A stretch of DNA of 43,253 nt, from positions 1-43,253 of the forward strand of contig SVPV01000018.1 of the NCBI GenBank assembly GCA_015065725.1, written 5' to 3'. Positions within the stretch are counted from its first letter, which is position 1, and the number at the start of each line of letters is the position of its first letter. This stretch comes from Oscillospiraceae bacterium (GTDB lineage: Bacteria; Bacillota; Clostridia; Oscillospirales; Acutalibacteraceae). A model generated the notes under the pieces. That model was not told where the DNA came from. It searched no databases and saw only the letters and a program-made list of their open reading frames with translations. The translations under genes were made by a program, and so were the position numbers. Below are positions 26,588 through 35,228 of this stretch, piece by piece.

Positions 26588-26843
26588 AAAATAAACGCCC
26601 TGAACGCTATGGCGTTCAGGGCGGAAATATCCGTGTTACCACCTGAATTCAAACCCCAATGGGATTTGCACTCTGCAGGTGCCAAGAATAGCACCTTGCT
26701 CTATAACGGGAGCTACCGGTTTCCCTTTCGGGAACTGCTCAAAGCCAGCTTCGAAGGCCACGGTCTTAAGGCTTGCACCAACCGCCCTTTCTCTAAAAGA
26801 CCAAAAACCAACTACTCACGCTTATCATAGCATTTAACTTTAT
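26588..26843 (-). ncRNA. T-box riboswitch, probably tRNA-Phe specific
   Basis: The minus-strand leader of the Lrp-aminotransferase operon has T-box features in order. A Stem I (26823-26737) has the GAGTA turn and a distal hairpin GGTTGGTGCAAGCC. The T-box AGGTGGTAACACGG lies at about 26644-26631. The terminator is a 12-bp stem CGCCCTGAACGC/GCGTTCAGGGCG (26623-26596) followed by TTTATTTTT. The specifier position opposite GAGTA reads TTC (Phe) in GGCCTTCGAAGC. The antiterminator bulge TGGT would pair with an ACCA end, compatible with the A73 discriminator of tRNA-Phe. GAA (Glu) is the alternative reading but would expect TGGC. T-boxes allow read-through when the tRNA is uncharged. Confidence 0.88.
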
Positions 26844-26849
26844 ATAAGT

Positions 26850-26878
26850 ATTTTACACAATTTTTTATATTTTGTCAA
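26850..26878 (-). promoter_or_regulatory. Promoter of the T-box/Lrp-aminotransferase operon
   Basis: TTGACA (26878-26873), a 17-bp spacer and TAAAAT (26855-26850). The -35 begins 4 bp after the guaB stop codon, and no terminator separates guaB from this promoter, so guaB transcripts should also run into the T-box. Confidence 0.85.
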
Positions 26879-26882
26879 CCAA

Positions 26883-28391
26883 TTACTTAATAGTGCCTAC
26901 CGAGGTCTCTTTACGTATAACGTCGTGAGCACCGCCCTCTATAATACTTGTAGCAGAAACAAGTGTAAGCTTTGCCTTTTCACGAAGCTCAGGAAGACTT
27001 AAAGCACCGCAGTTGCACATTGTAGATTTAACCTTGCTGAGAGAAAGGTTTACGTTATCCTTGAGCGGACCTGCATACGGAACGTAGGAATCAACACCCT
27101 CCTCAAAGGAAAGCTTTTTATCGCCGCCTAGGTCATAACGTTGCCAGTTACGAGCTCTATTAGAACCCTCGCCCCAATACTCTTTGTAGTAGTTACCGTT
27201 CATCGCAATACGGTTTGTCGGGCTTTCGTCAAATCTTGCAAAATAACGGCCAAGCATAAGGAAGTCGGCACCCATTGCAAGAGCCAGTGTCATATGATGG
27301 TCGTGTACTATACCGCCGTCAGAACATACAGGAATATAAACGCCGGTCTTCTCAAAATATTCGTCTCTAGCAGCACAAACGTCTATAAGAGCAGTAGCCT
27401 GTCCTCTGCCGATACCCTTGGTTTCGCGGGTAATACAGATAGAACCGCCGCCTATACCAACCTTAATAAAGTCGGCACCTGCTTCTGCTAGGAACATGAA
27501 GCCGTCGCGGTCAACAACGTTGCCGGCACCTACCTTAACGGTGTCACCGTATTTTTCTCTTATGAATTTAAGGGTTAATGCCTGCCATTCGCTAAAGCCC
27601 TCGGACGAGTCGATACAAAGCACATCTGCACCTGCGTTTACAAGAGCGGGAACACGCTCGGCATAGTCGCGTGTGTTTATACCTGCACCGATTACATAAC
27701 GCTTTTGGTCGTCAAGTAATTCGTTAGGGTTGGATTTGTGTGCATCATAGTCTTTACGGAACACAAAATATTTTAGGTTGCCGTTATTGTCTACTATAGG
27801 TAAAGAGTTTAGCTTATTATCCCAAATAATATCGTTTGCCTGTTTAAGTGTGGTATCAGCACCTGCTACAACAAGGCTAGAGAGAGGAGTCATAAATTCG
27901 CTAACCTTTGTAGCGGGGTCCATACGGCTAACCCTATAGTCTCTACCGGTTACTATACCTAAAAGCTTGCCCGACTCTGTACCGTCAGAGGTAACAGCCA
28001 CGGTTGAATAACCGTTTTTCTCCTTAAGAGCCAAAATATCAGCAAGTGTGCCGTCGGGCGTAATGTTAGAGCCGCTTACAACAAAGCCTGCCTTATAAGC
28101 CTTTGCTTTTGCTACCATAGCAGCTTCGTCTTCGATAGACTGTGAGCCGTATATAAAGGAAACACCGCCCTCACGAGCAAGGGCAACAGCCAATCTGTCA
28201 CCAGATACAGACTGCATTATTGCGGAGGTCATAGGTATGTTCATGGAAATTGCCGGCTCTTCACCCCTTTTGAATTTAACCAAGGGCGTTTTAAGACTGA
28301 CATTAGCGGGTATACACTCAGAGGAGGAATAGCCCGGTACTAACAGATATTCATTAAAGGTATGGGAAGTTTCGGTAAAATAATAAGCCAT
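26883..28391 (-). CDS. guaB: IMP dehydrogenase
   Basis: IMPDH oxidises IMP to XMP with NAD+, the first committed step of GMP synthesis. From ATG 28391 (AAAGGAG seven bases upstream; TTG 28394 is too close) the protein is 502 aa. The catalytic Cys319 lies in [13 protein letters not shown], followed by GIGRGQATA in the flap-side region. A CBS-pair domain (about 100-215) is inserted after the first strands. The [24 protein letters not shown] and [13 protein letters not shown] phosphate-binding motifs are present. The active-site loop variant [17 protein letters not shown] differs from the common GPGSICTTR. A consensus promoter precedes it. Confidence 0.95.
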   Translation of the reverse strand: MAYYFTETSHTFNEYLLVPGYSSSECIPANVSLKTPLVKFKRGEEPAISMNIPMTSAIMQSVSGDRLAVALAREGGVSFIYGSQSIEDEAAMVAKAKAYKAGFVVSGSNITPDGTLADILALKEKNGYSTVAVTSDGTESGKLLGIVTGRDYRVSRMDPATKVSEFMTPLSSLVVAGADTTLKQANDIIWDNKLNSLPIVDNNGNLKYFVFRKDYDAHKSNPNELLDDQKRYVIGAGINTRDYAERVPALVNAGADVLCIDSSEGFSEWQALTLKFIREKYGDTVKVGAGNVVDRDGFMFLAEAGADFIKVGIGGGSICITRETKGIGRGQATALIDVCAARDEYFEKTGVYIPVCSDGGIVHDHHMTLALAMGADFLMLGRYFARFDESPTNRIAMNGNYYKEYWGEGSNRARNWQRYDLGGDKKLSFEEGVDSYVPYAGPLKDNVNLSLSKVKSTMCNCGALSLPELREKAKLTLVSATSIIEGGAHDVIRKETSVGTIK

Positions 28392-28425
28392 CAAAATACT
28401 CCTTTATTTAATATTATTTTATATG

Positions 28426-28454
28426 ATTATATACATTTTCCATTAAATTGTCAA
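28426..28454 (-). promoter_or_regulatory. guaB promoter
   Basis: On the minus strand TTGACA (28454-28449), a 17-bp spacer and TATAAT (28431-28426) match the consensus exactly. It diverges from the rpsB promoter about 125 bp away. No purine riboswitch-like sequence fits in the leader of about 30 nt. Confidence 0.9.
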
Positions 28455-28579
28455 TGGAAAACACCGAAAAGAGTAGGACAAAAAAACAGAAAAAGAGCGA
28501 AAAATTTATTTAAAATAAACTAAAATTTTAAGTTTCAAAACAAGTAGAAGAAAAAAATTCAAATTTTGTTAAAAAAGTC

Positions 28580-28608
28580 TTGCAAAAACGGTTTTGTTGT
28601 GATATAAT
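28580..28608 (+). promoter_or_regulatory. rpsB-tsf promoter
   Basis: TTGCAA (28580-28585), a 17-bp spacer and TATAAT (28603-28608) with an extended TGa. The predicted transcript starts near 28615, leaving a leader of about 125 nt. Confidence 0.9.
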
Positions 28609-28662
28609 TTATCGGCTACTCGAAAGGTGGCAAAAAATATTACACACATTCTGACACACTAA

Positions 28663-28741
28663 CCGAACAGGTGCCGACACACTGTCTTGGCGGTTTTCGG
28701 TTTATTGCAGGATGGAGGAAAAACCTCAGGAGGAAAAACAA
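28663..28741 (+). promoter_or_regulatory. Structured rpsB leader, possible ribosomal protein autoregulatory element
   Basis: AACCGAA (about 28668-28674) pairs with TTCGGTT (about 28697-28703), enclosing TGCC/GGCG. The octamer GACACACT occurs twice. Near the start GAGG-AAAAA-CCTC-AGGAGG lets CCTC pair either with the upstream GAGG or with the true Shine-Dalgarno. This could mask or free the ribosome site. The regulatory role is an inference. Confidence 0.4.
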
Positions 28742-29500
28742 ATGGCAGTAGTATCAATGAAACAGCTTCTTGAAGCAGGTGTTCATTTCGGACATCAGAC
28801 AAGACGTTGGAATCCCAAAATGGCACAGTACATTTTCACAGAGCGTAACGGTATCTATATTATCGACTTACAGAAGACCGTTAAAAAGCTTAACGAAGCT
28901 TATCTTTTCGCTCGTGAAATCGCAGCTGAAGGTAAGGACATTTTGTTCGTAGGAACAAAGAAGCAGGCTCAGGATTCTGTTAAGGAAGAGGCAATCCACT
29001 GCGGTATGCCTTTCGTTAACGCTCGTTGGCTTGGCGGTATGCTTACCAACTTTACAACAATCAAAAGAAGAATTGAAAGATTAAACCAATTACGCAATAT
29101 GCGTGACGACGGTACCTTTGAGCTTCTTCCCAAGAAGGAAGTTATTAAACTTAACCTTGAGATTGAAAAGCTTGAAAAGTTCCTTGGCGGTATCCAAGAA
29201 ATGAAGAAAATCCCTGGTGCACTCTTCATAGTTGACCCCCGCAAAGAGAGAATTGCTGTTCAAGAGGCTAAGAAACTCGGTATCCCGATAATCGCTATTG
29301 TTGACACAAACTGCGACCCCGATGAAATTGACGCAGTTATCCCCGGTAATGATGACGCTATCCGTGCAGTTAAGCTTATTGCTGAAACCATTGCTGCTGC
29401 TGTAATCGAAGGCAGACAGGGTGAAGAAATGGGCAGTGCTGCAAACGATAGCGAAGAAGAGGCTGTAGAGGCTGAAGAAGCAGTAGCTACCGAGGAATAA
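28742..29500 (+). CDS. rpsB: 30S ribosomal protein S2
   Basis: S2 is a small-subunit protein needed for S1 docking. The start is ATG 28742, with AGGAGG (28728-28733) eight bases upstream and the normal N-terminus [22 protein letters not shown]. The ATG at 28712 would add ten unnatural residues. The 252-aa product has the family blocks [30 protein letters not shown] and [21 protein letters not shown]. It ends in an acidic tail of about 25 residues. tsf follows 34 bp downstream, the conserved rpsB-tsf order. Confidence 0.97.
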   Translation: MAVVSMKQLLEAGVHFGHQTRRWNPKMAQYIFTERNGIYIIDLQKTVKKLNEAYLFAREIAAEGKDILFVGTKKQAQDSVKEEAIHCGMPFVNARWLGGMLTNFTTIKRRIERLNQLRNMRDDGTFELLPKKEVIKLNLEIEKLEKFLGGIQEMKKIPGALFIVDPRKERIAVQEAKKLGIPIIAIVDTNCDPDEIDAVIPGNDDAIRAVKLIAETIAAAVIEGRQGEEMGSAANDSEEEAVEAEEAVATEE

Positions 29501-29534
29501 TTATTTATACAATCTTTATAGGAGGAAACTTAAA

Positions 29535-30446
29535 ATGAGTTTTACTGCAAAAGACGTTCAAGCTTTAAGAGAAAAGACCGGCTGCGGTATGATGGACTGC
29601 AAAAAGGCACTTGTTGAAACAAACGGTGATATGGATGCAGCTTGTGACTACCTAAGAGAAAAGGGTCTTGCATCTCAGGCAAAGAAGGCAAGCAGAATTG
29701 CTGCTGAGGGAACCGTTTGCACATATAATAACGACGGCGTAGGCGTTGTTGTTGAGCTTAATGCTGAGACCGACTTCGTTGCTAACGGTGAGGACTTCAA
29801 GGCGTTGGCACTTCGCGTGGCAACTATAATTGCTAAACAGAACCCTGCTGATGTTGATGCACTTCTTAAATGCACAGAGGATGGCCAGACTGTTGAAGAA
29901 ATGGTTCAAGAGCTTTTCCTTAAGATTCGTGAGAACATTAAGATTCGTCGCTTTGCTCGTTATGAGGGCAAGGTTGTTGACTATGTACACGCAGGTGGTA
30001 AAATCGGCGTTATGGTTAACTTCAACACCGACCTTGCTGCTGACAACGCAGACTTTGTTACCATGGGTAAAAACGTTGCAATGCAGATTGCCGCTATGAA
30101 CCCCAGTTATCTTGATGAAGCTTCTGTTCCTGCAGAGGTTATTGCAAAAGAGAAGGATATCCTCATCGCACAGATGAAGGAAGATCCTAAAATGGCTAAC
30201 AAGCCCGACGCTGTACTCGGCAAAATTGTTGAGGGTAAAATCGCTAAGTACTATAAGGAAAACTGCCTTGTTGAGCAGCAGTTCGTTATGGACGGCGACA
30301 TCACCGTTGCTAAGTATGTAGAAAATACTGCAAAACAGCTAGGAGCTGATATTTCTATTGCTTCTTTCGTTCGTTTTGAAAAGGGCGAGGGCATTGAAAA
30401 GCGTGTTGACGACTTCGCTGCTGAAGTTGCAAGCATGGTTAAGTAA
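29535..30446 (+). CDS. tsf: Elongation factor Ts
   Basis: EF-Ts exchanges GDP for GTP on EF-Tu, whose gene tuf is also in the window. The 303-aa protein has the N-terminal UBA-like domain (VQALREKTGCGMMDCKKALVET) and the nucleotide-exchange motif NAETDFVA. It also has the core repeat domains (GKIGVMV, FVTMGKNVAMQIAAMNP) and a C-terminal helical region. AGGAGG lies 8 bases before the ATG. It ends the rpsB unit, before the terminator at 30478-30517. Confidence 0.97.
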   Translation: MSFTAKDVQALREKTGCGMMDCKKALVETNGDMDAACDYLREKGLASQAKKASRIAAEGTVCTYNNDGVGVVVELNAETDFVANGEDFKALALRVATIIAKQNPADVDALLKCTEDGQTVEEMVQELFLKIRENIKIRRFARYEGKVVDYVHAGGKIGVMVNFNTDLAADNADFVTMGKNVAMQIAAMNPSYLDEASVPAEVIAKEKDILIAQMKEDPKMANKPDAVLGKIVEGKIAKYYKENCLVEQQFVMDGDITVAKYVENTAKQLGADISIASFVRFEKGEGIEKRVDDFAAEVASMVK

Positions 30447-30477
30447 TAGCCGAAAGCTGAAAGTGAATATGTTTTAA

Positions 30478-30517
30478 ATAAAACTCTCGAAAGGTATTGA
30501 CTTTTCGAGAGTTTTGT
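30478..30517 (+). terminator. tsf terminator
   Basis: AAAACTCTCGAAA pairs with TTTTCGAGAGTTTT around a short loop (GGTATTGAC). The loop and 3' arm contain the -35 box of the next promoter, so terminator and rpsL promoter overlap. Confidence 0.85.
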
Positions 30518-30525
30518 GTTACTAT
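30497..30525 (+). promoter_or_regulatory. rpsL (str operon) promoter
   Basis: TTGACT (30497-30502), a 17-bp spacer and TACTAT (30520-30525), about 60 bp before the rpsL GTG. The -35 lies in the tsf terminator hairpin. Confidence 0.75.
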
Positions 30526-30586
30526 GTATTAACCTGCGGGATTATGTTCATTTTCCGCGGAATTGAAAAAATAGGGAGGTGTAATA

Positions 30587-31009
30587 GTGCCTACGTTTAA
30601 CCAGTTGGTTCGCAGCGGTCGTGAAACTGTAGAGAAAAAGGCTAAGTCTCCAGCTCTTTTAAAGGGTTACAACTCTATGAAGAGAACTCTTACCGATAAT
30701 GACTCTCCACAGAAACGCGGCGTATGTACTGCAGTTAAGACATCAACTCCTAAGAAGCCGAACTCTGCTCTTCGTAAAATTGCGAGAGTACGTCTTTCTA
30801 ACGGAATCGAAGTATCAGCTTACATTCCGGGTATCGGCCACAATCTTCAGGAGCACAGCGTTGTTCTTATCCGTGGTGGACGTGTTAAGGACTTACCAGG
30901 TGTGCGTTACCACATCGTAAGAGGTAGCCTTGATACACAGGGCGTTGCAAAGAGAATGCAGAGCCGTTCTAAATACGGTGCAAAACGTCCAAAGGCAGGT
31001 GCCAAGTAA
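30587..31009 (+). CDS. rpsL: 30S ribosomal protein S12
   Basis: S12 is the decoding-centre protein. It starts at GTG 30587 with GGGAGG nine bases upstream. The 140-aa product is the longer Firmicutes form with an insert near residues 20-45. [11 protein letters not shown] (Lys56/57) and [12 protein letters not shown] (Lys101, Asp102) are wild type at positions where streptomycin resistance changes occur. Asp102 is the residue that RimO (also in this window) would methylthiolate. rpsG follows after 130 bp. Confidence 0.97.
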   Translation: MPTFNQLVRSGRETVEKKAKSPALLKGYNSMKRTLTDNDSPQKRGVCTAVKTSTPKKPNSALRKIARVRLSNGIEVSAYIPGIGHNLQEHSVVLIRGGRVKDLPGVRYHIVRGSLDTQGVAKRMQSRSKYGAKRPKAGAK

Positions 31010-31139
31010 TTAAACGACTAAATCTCTGCTGCAAAACAAGCAGCGGCGTTAATATATATATTTATTACGCCTTGCTTGGTGCGACGGGAAAAGTCACTCG
31101 AGTACCAATGATATCATTACTATGAAGGAGGGAAGTAAA
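31010..31139 (+). other. rpsL-rpsG intergenic region with hairpins
   Basis: Two stems are visible: CTGCTGC/GCAGCGG-type (about 31027-31044) and GGCGTTAATA/TTATTACGCC-type (about 31044-31071). A T-rich run after a hairpin is lacking, so it is not an obvious terminator. It may be a processing or S7-regulatory region. Confidence 0.4.
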
Positions 31140-31610
31140 GTGCCAAGAAGAGGCTTTATTGCAAAACGTGATGTATTGCCGGATCCAATTTACAATTCAA
31201 AGGTTGTTACTCGTCTTATCAACAACGTAATGCTTGACGGTAAGAAGGGTGTAGCACAGAAGATTGTTTATGGTGCTTTCGACATTATCAGTGAAAAAAC
31301 AGGTAAAGAACCGCTAGAGGTATTTGATGCTGCTATGGAAAACATCATGCCTCAACTAGAGGTTAAGGCCGTTCGTAAGGGCGGTGCAACCTATCAGGTT
31401 CCTTTCGAGGTTCGCCCCGAAAGAAAGCAGACTTTAGGTTTGCGTTGGCTCACCGTTTATAGCCGTAAGCGTTCTGAAAGAACAATGAAGGAACGTCTTG
31501 CCGCTGAAATACTAGACGCTATCAACGGCGTTGGCGGTGCAGCTAAAAAGCGTGAAGATACTCACAAGATGGCAGAAGCTAATAAGGCTTTTGCTCACTA
31601 CAGATGGTAG
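31140..31610 (+). CDS. rpsG: 30S ribosomal protein S7
   Basis: S7 nucleates the 30S head and can act as an operon repressor in other bacteria. It starts at GTG 31140 after AAGGAGGG (spacing about 7). The upstream ATG 31122 lies at the ribosome site itself and is rejected. The 156-aa product has the family blocks [51 protein letters not shown] and the C-terminal [16 protein letters not shown]. fusA follows after 32 bp. Confidence 0.97.
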   Translation: MPRRGFIAKRDVLPDPIYNSKVVTRLINNVMLDGKKGVAQKIVYGAFDIISEKTGKEPLEVFDAAMENIMPQLEVKAVRKGGATYQVPFEVRPERKQTLGLRWLTVYSRKRSERTMKERLAAEILDAINGVGGAAKKREDTHKMAEANKAFAHYRW

Positions 31611-31642
31611 TTTTAAACTAGCATTAAATTTAGGAGGATAAT

Positions 31643-33724
31643 ATGCCAAGAAAAGTAACTCTTGAAATGACAAGAAACATTGGTATTATGGCTCATATCG
31701 ATGCTGGTAAAACAACCACCACCGAGCGTATCCTATTCTATACAGGTATTAATCGTAAGATGGGTGAAACTCACGACGGCGGTGCTACGATGGACTGGAT
31801 GGAGCAGGAGCAGGAGAGAGGTATTACAATTACCTCCGCTGCTACAACTTGCTTCTGGAAAGACCACCGCATCAATATTATCGACACTCCCGGACACGTT
31901 GACTTTACTGTTGAAGTTCAGCGTTCACTCCGTGTACTTGACGGTTCGGTAACCGTTCTTTGTGCAAAGGGTGGTGTTGAGCCACAGTCTGAAACCGTTT
32001 GGCGTCAGGCTGACGAATACCGCGTTCCGAGAATGATTTACGTTAATAAAATGGACATCATGGGTGCTGATTTCTATCATGTTCTTGACATGATCAAGGA
32101 GCGTTTCAACTGTAACGCTGTACCGATTCAGCTTCCTATCGGAACAGAAGATACCTTTAGAGGTATTGTAGACCTAGTAAATAACGTTGCTGAGGTTTAT
32201 TATGATGACCTTGGTAAAGATGTTAGACAGGAAGAAATTCCTGAAGATATGAAGGAAATCGCCGAGAAGTACCGTACTGCTCTTATTGAGTCTGTTGTTG
32301 AAATGGATGAGGAGCTTATGGAGAAATACTTTGAGGGTGAGGAGCCTTCTGTTGAGCAAATCAAGAAGATTATCCGTAAGGCAACTATTGCTAACGAGAT
32401 GGTTCCGATTTGCTGCGGTACTTCTTATCGCAACAAGGGCGTTCAGCTTTTACTTGATGCTGTAGTTGACTATATGCCGGCTCCTACCGACATTGAAGCC
32501 ATTAAGGGTGTTAACCCTGACACAGATGAAGAAGAAGTTAGACATTCTTCCGACGAAGAGCCTTTCTCTGCTTTAGCATTCAAGATTGCTACCGACCCCT
32601 TTGTTGGTAAAATCTGCTTCTTCCGTGTATACTCGGGTTCTGTTGATGCAGGCTCCAGCGTATACAACTCTGTAAAGCAGAGCAAGGAAAGATTAGGCCG
32701 TATTCTTCAAATGCACGCTAACCACCGTGAAGATATTGAGACCTGCTATGCCGGCGATATCGCTGCAGCAGTTGGTCTTAAGAACACCACAACAGGTGAT
32801 ACACTTTGCGATGAAAAGCATCCGGTAATTCTTGAATCAATGAACTTCCCGGAGCCTGTTATCCGTGTTGCTATCGAGCCTAAGACTAAGGCTGGTCAAG
32901 AAAAGATGGGCTTAGCTCTTGCAAAGCTTGCTGAAGAAGACCCGACATTTAAGGCTTATACCGATGAAGAAACCGGACAAACTATTATTGCCGGTATGGG
33001 TGAGTTACACCTTGAAATCATCGTTGACCGTTTGCTTCGCGAATTTAAGGTTGAGGCAAATGTTGGTGCTCCTCAGGTTGCTTATAAAGAGAGTATCCGT
33101 CAGAAAGTTGACCACGAAACCAAGTATAAGCGTCAGTCCGGTGGTTCCGGTCAGTACGGTCACGTTAAGATTATTCTTGAACCTAACGAGACAGGTAAGG
33201 GCTACGAATTCATCAATGCCGTAACAGGCGGTACTATTCCGAAGGAATACATTCCGGCTGTTGATACAGGTATTAAGGGTGCTCTTTCTTCCGGTGTACT
33301 TGCAGGTTATCCGGTAGTTGACGTTAAGGTAACACTTTACGACGGTTCTTATCACGAGGTTGACTCGTCTGAAATGGCATTTAAGATTGCCGGTTCTATG
33401 GCATTCAAAGAGGCTGCTAGAAAGGCAGACCCCGTTCTTTTAGAGCCTATCATGAAGGTTACAGTTATCGTTCCTGAAGAGTATATGGGTGATGTTATCG
33501 GTGACCTTAACTCTCGCCGTGGTGAAATCCAAGGCTTTGAGGATAGATCAGGCGTTAAGCAGATTAACTCCCGTGTACCGTTAGGCGATATGTTTGGTTA
33601 CGCTACAGACCTTCGTTCCAAGACACAGGGACGTGGTCAGTATGTAATGGAGCCGGACGGTTATAAAGAAGTTCCGAAGAGTATCGCAGAGAAGATTATT
33701 TCTCAAAGAACTAAAAAGGACTAA
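31643..33724 (+). CDS. fusA: Elongation factor G
   Basis: EF-G is the GTPase that drives translocation. The 693-aa protein has all G-domain motifs: [19 protein letters not shown] (P-loop), [11 protein letters not shown] (switch I), DTPGHVDF and NKMD. Domains III-V follow, with the domain IV loop [14 protein letters not shown] and [17 protein letters not shown]. It is the canonical fusA type, not a tetracycline-resistance protein. AGGAGG precedes the ATG. It continues the rpsL-rpsG-fusA-tuf order. Confidence 0.98.
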   Translation: MPRKVTLEMTRNIGIMAHIDAGKTTTTERILFYTGINRKMGETHDGGATMDWMEQEQERGITITSAATTCFWKDHRINIIDTPGHVDFTVEVQRSLRVLDGSVTVLCAKGGVEPQSETVWRQADEYRVPRMIYVNKMDIMGADFYHVLDMIKERFNCNAVPIQLPIGTEDTFRGIVDLVNNVAEVYYDDLGKDVRQEEIPEDMKEIAEKYRTALIESVVEMDEELMEKYFEGEEPSVEQIKKIIRKATIANEMVPICCGTSYRNKGVQLLLDAVVDYMPAPTDIEAIKGVNPDTDEEEVRHSSDEEPFSALAFKIATDPFVGKICFFRVYSGSVDAGSSVYNSVKQSKERLGRILQMHANHREDIETCYAGDIAAAVGLKNTTTGDTLCDEKHPVILESMNFPEPVIRVAIEPKTKAGQEKMGLALAKLAEEDPTFKAYTDEETGQTIIAGMGELHLEIIVDRLLREFKVEANVGAPQVAYKESIRQKVDHETKYKRQSGGSGQYGHVKIILEPNETGKGYEFINAVTGGTIPKEYIPAVDTGIKGALSSGVLAGYPVVDVKVTLYDGSYHEVDSSEMAFKIAGSMAFKEAARKADPVLLEPIMKVTVIVPEEYMGDVIGDLNSRRGEIQGFEDRSGVKQINSRVPLGDMFGYATDLRSKTQGRGQYVMEPDGYKEVPKSIAEKIISQRTKKD

Positions 33725-33739
33725 TTCTTTAAATAATAC

Positions 33740-33768
33740 TTGAAATTTTAGTTATTATTTGATAAACT
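33740..33768 (+). promoter_or_regulatory. Possible internal promoter before tuf
   Basis: TTGAAA (33740-33745), a 17-bp spacer and TAAACT (33763-33768) lie in the AT-rich 87-bp fusA-tuf gap. The match is moderate. An extra promoter here would explain the higher demand for EF-Tu. Confidence 0.4.
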
Positions 33769-33811
33769 ATAAATAAATTAATATTTAATTTTCTTAAGGA
33801 GGAAATTTACA

Positions 33812-35014
33812 ATGGCAAAGGCAAAATTTGAACGTAGTAAACCCCACGTTAACATTGGTACCATCGGTCACGTTGACCATGGTAAGACAACACTTACAGC
33901 AGCTATCACTAAGTTCCTTTCTCTTAAAGGTCAGGCTTCTTTCGAGGATTATTCAAACATCGATAAGGCTCCTGAAGAGAGAGAGCGTGGTATCACAATT
34001 AACACAGCTCACGTTGAGTACGAGACAGATGCACGTCACTATGCACACGTTGACTGCCCCGGACACGCTGACTATGTTAAGAACATGATCACAGGTGCTG
34101 CTCAGATGGACGGTGCTATCCTTGTTATAGCTGCTACTGACGGTCCTATGGCTCAGACTAAAGAACACCTTCTACTTGCTCGTCAGGTAGGCGTTCCTTA
34201 TATCGTAGTATTCATGAACAAGTGCGACCTTGTTGATGACGAAGAGCTTTTAGAGCTTGTTGAGATGGAAATCCGCGAGACTCTTGATACCTATGAGTTC
34301 CCTGGCGACGATACACCTATCGTTAAGGGTTCTGCTTTCAAGGCTCTTGATTCTGCTTCTACAGATCCTGCTGATGCAGTTTATGCTCCTATTAAAGAGC
34401 TTATGGATGCTGTTGACAGCTACATTCCTACTCCTGACCGTAAGGCTGACCTTCCCTTCCTTATGCCTATCGAGGACGTTATGACCATTTCTGGTCGTGG
34501 TACCGTTGTTACAGGCCGTGTTGAGCGTGGTCAGTTAAATGCTGGTGATGAAGTTGAAATCATCGGTCTTACCGAAGAGAGAGCTAAGACAGTTGTTACT
34601 TCTATGGAAATGTTCCGCAAGACACTTGATTACTGTGAGGCTGGCGATAACGTTGGTGCACTTCTTCGTGGTGTTTCTCGTGAGGATGTTGAGCGTGGTC
34701 AGGTTCTTTGCAAACCCGGCTCTATCAACCCCCATACAAAGTTCCACGGTCAAGTTTACGTATTGAACAAGGATGAAGGCGGTCGTCATACTCCTTTCTT
34801 CAATAACTATCGTCCTCAGTTCTACTTCAGAACTACTGACGTTACAGGCGTTGTATCCCTTCCTGCAGGCACAGAGATGTGCATGCCTGGTGATAACGTA
34901 GAGATGGATGTTGAGCTTATCACTCCTATCGCTATTGAAGAGGGTCTTCGTTTCGCTATCCGTGAGGGTGGCCGTACCGTTGGTTCTGGCGTTGTTACCA
35001 AGGTTAACGAATAA
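33812..35014 (+). CDS. tuf: Elongation factor Tu
   Basis: EF-Tu delivers aminoacyl-tRNA to the ribosome as a GTP complex. The 400-aa product has the P-loop GHVDHGKTT, switch I region [26 protein letters not shown] and SAFKAL. Domain 2 ([13 protein letters not shown]) and domain 3 ([18 protein letters not shown]) are also complete. AAGGAGG lies before the ATG. Codon use is strongly biased, as expected for a highly expressed gene. Only this copy is seen in the window. Confidence 0.98.
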   Translation: MAKAKFERSKPHVNIGTIGHVDHGKTTLTAAITKFLSLKGQASFEDYSNIDKAPEERERGITINTAHVEYETDARHYAHVDCPGHADYVKNMITGAAQMDGAILVIAATDGPMAQTKEHLLLARQVGVPYIVVFMNKCDLVDDEELLELVEMEIRETLDTYEFPGDDTPIVKGSAFKALDSASTDPADAVYAPIKELMDAVDSYIPTPDRKADLPFLMPIEDVMTISGRGTVVTGRVERGQLNAGDEVEIIGLTEERAKTVVTSMEMFRKTLDYCEAGDNVGALLRGVSREDVERGQVLCKPGSINPHTKFHGQVYVLNKDEGGRHTPFFNNYRPQFYFRTTDVTGVVSLPAGTEMCMPGDNVEMDVELITPIAIEEGLRFAIREGGRTVGSGVVTKVNE

Positions 35015-35043
35015 TTTATTATTCTAACCGTTAGAAAGTTTTT

Positions 35044-35078
35044 AAAGGGCTATTCCATTTGGGATAGCCTTTTTTTTA
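35044..35078 (+). terminator. tuf terminator
   Basis: AAAGGGCTATTCC pairs with GGGATAGCCTTT (one bulge) and is followed by a run of eight T. It ends the str operon. Confidence 0.9.
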
Positions 35079-35119
35079 TTCTAAAATATTAATTTTCAAT
35101 TAAAAATAGAGGGTTTTTA

Positions 35120-35147
35120 TTGACGAGTGGTAAAAAAAGTGTATAAT
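35120..35147 (+). promoter_or_regulatory. metY-metA promoter
   Basis: TTGACG (35120-35125), a 16-bp spacer and TATAAT (35142-35147). The transcript would start near 35154 and have a leader of about 75 nt. Confidence 0.88.
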
Positions 35148-35168
35148 TAATAATGGATAAATATTGTG

Positions 35169-35211
35169 CTTGATGGTAGCAAAAATCTGATTAATAATAC
35201 CTGCCGTCAAG
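35169..35211 (+). promoter_or_regulatory. Long hairpin in the metY leader
   Basis: CTTGATGGTAG (35169-35179) pairs over 11 positions (two G-U) with CTGCCGTCAAG (35201-35211) around a 21-nt loop. It ends six bases before the GGAGG ribosome site. It does not resemble the SAM-I (S-box) riboswitch, which would need over 100 nt. A regulatory function is an inference. Confidence 0.5.
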
Positions 35212-35228
35212 ACCTTGGAGGATTTGCT

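Noticed and set aside
26609-26830. Plus-strand frame of 73 codons opposite the T-box
   Set aside because: It is antisense to a well-defined T-box leader and begins inside its terminator.
31643-33724. Ribosomal-protection tetracycline-resistance gene
   Set aside because: Length, motifs and the rpsL-rpsG-fusA-tuf context show ordinary EF-G.
35166-35228. Upstream start extending MetY by 21 residues
   Set aside because: The extra codons overlap the leader hairpin and lie close to the predicted transcription start; GGAGG supports 35229.
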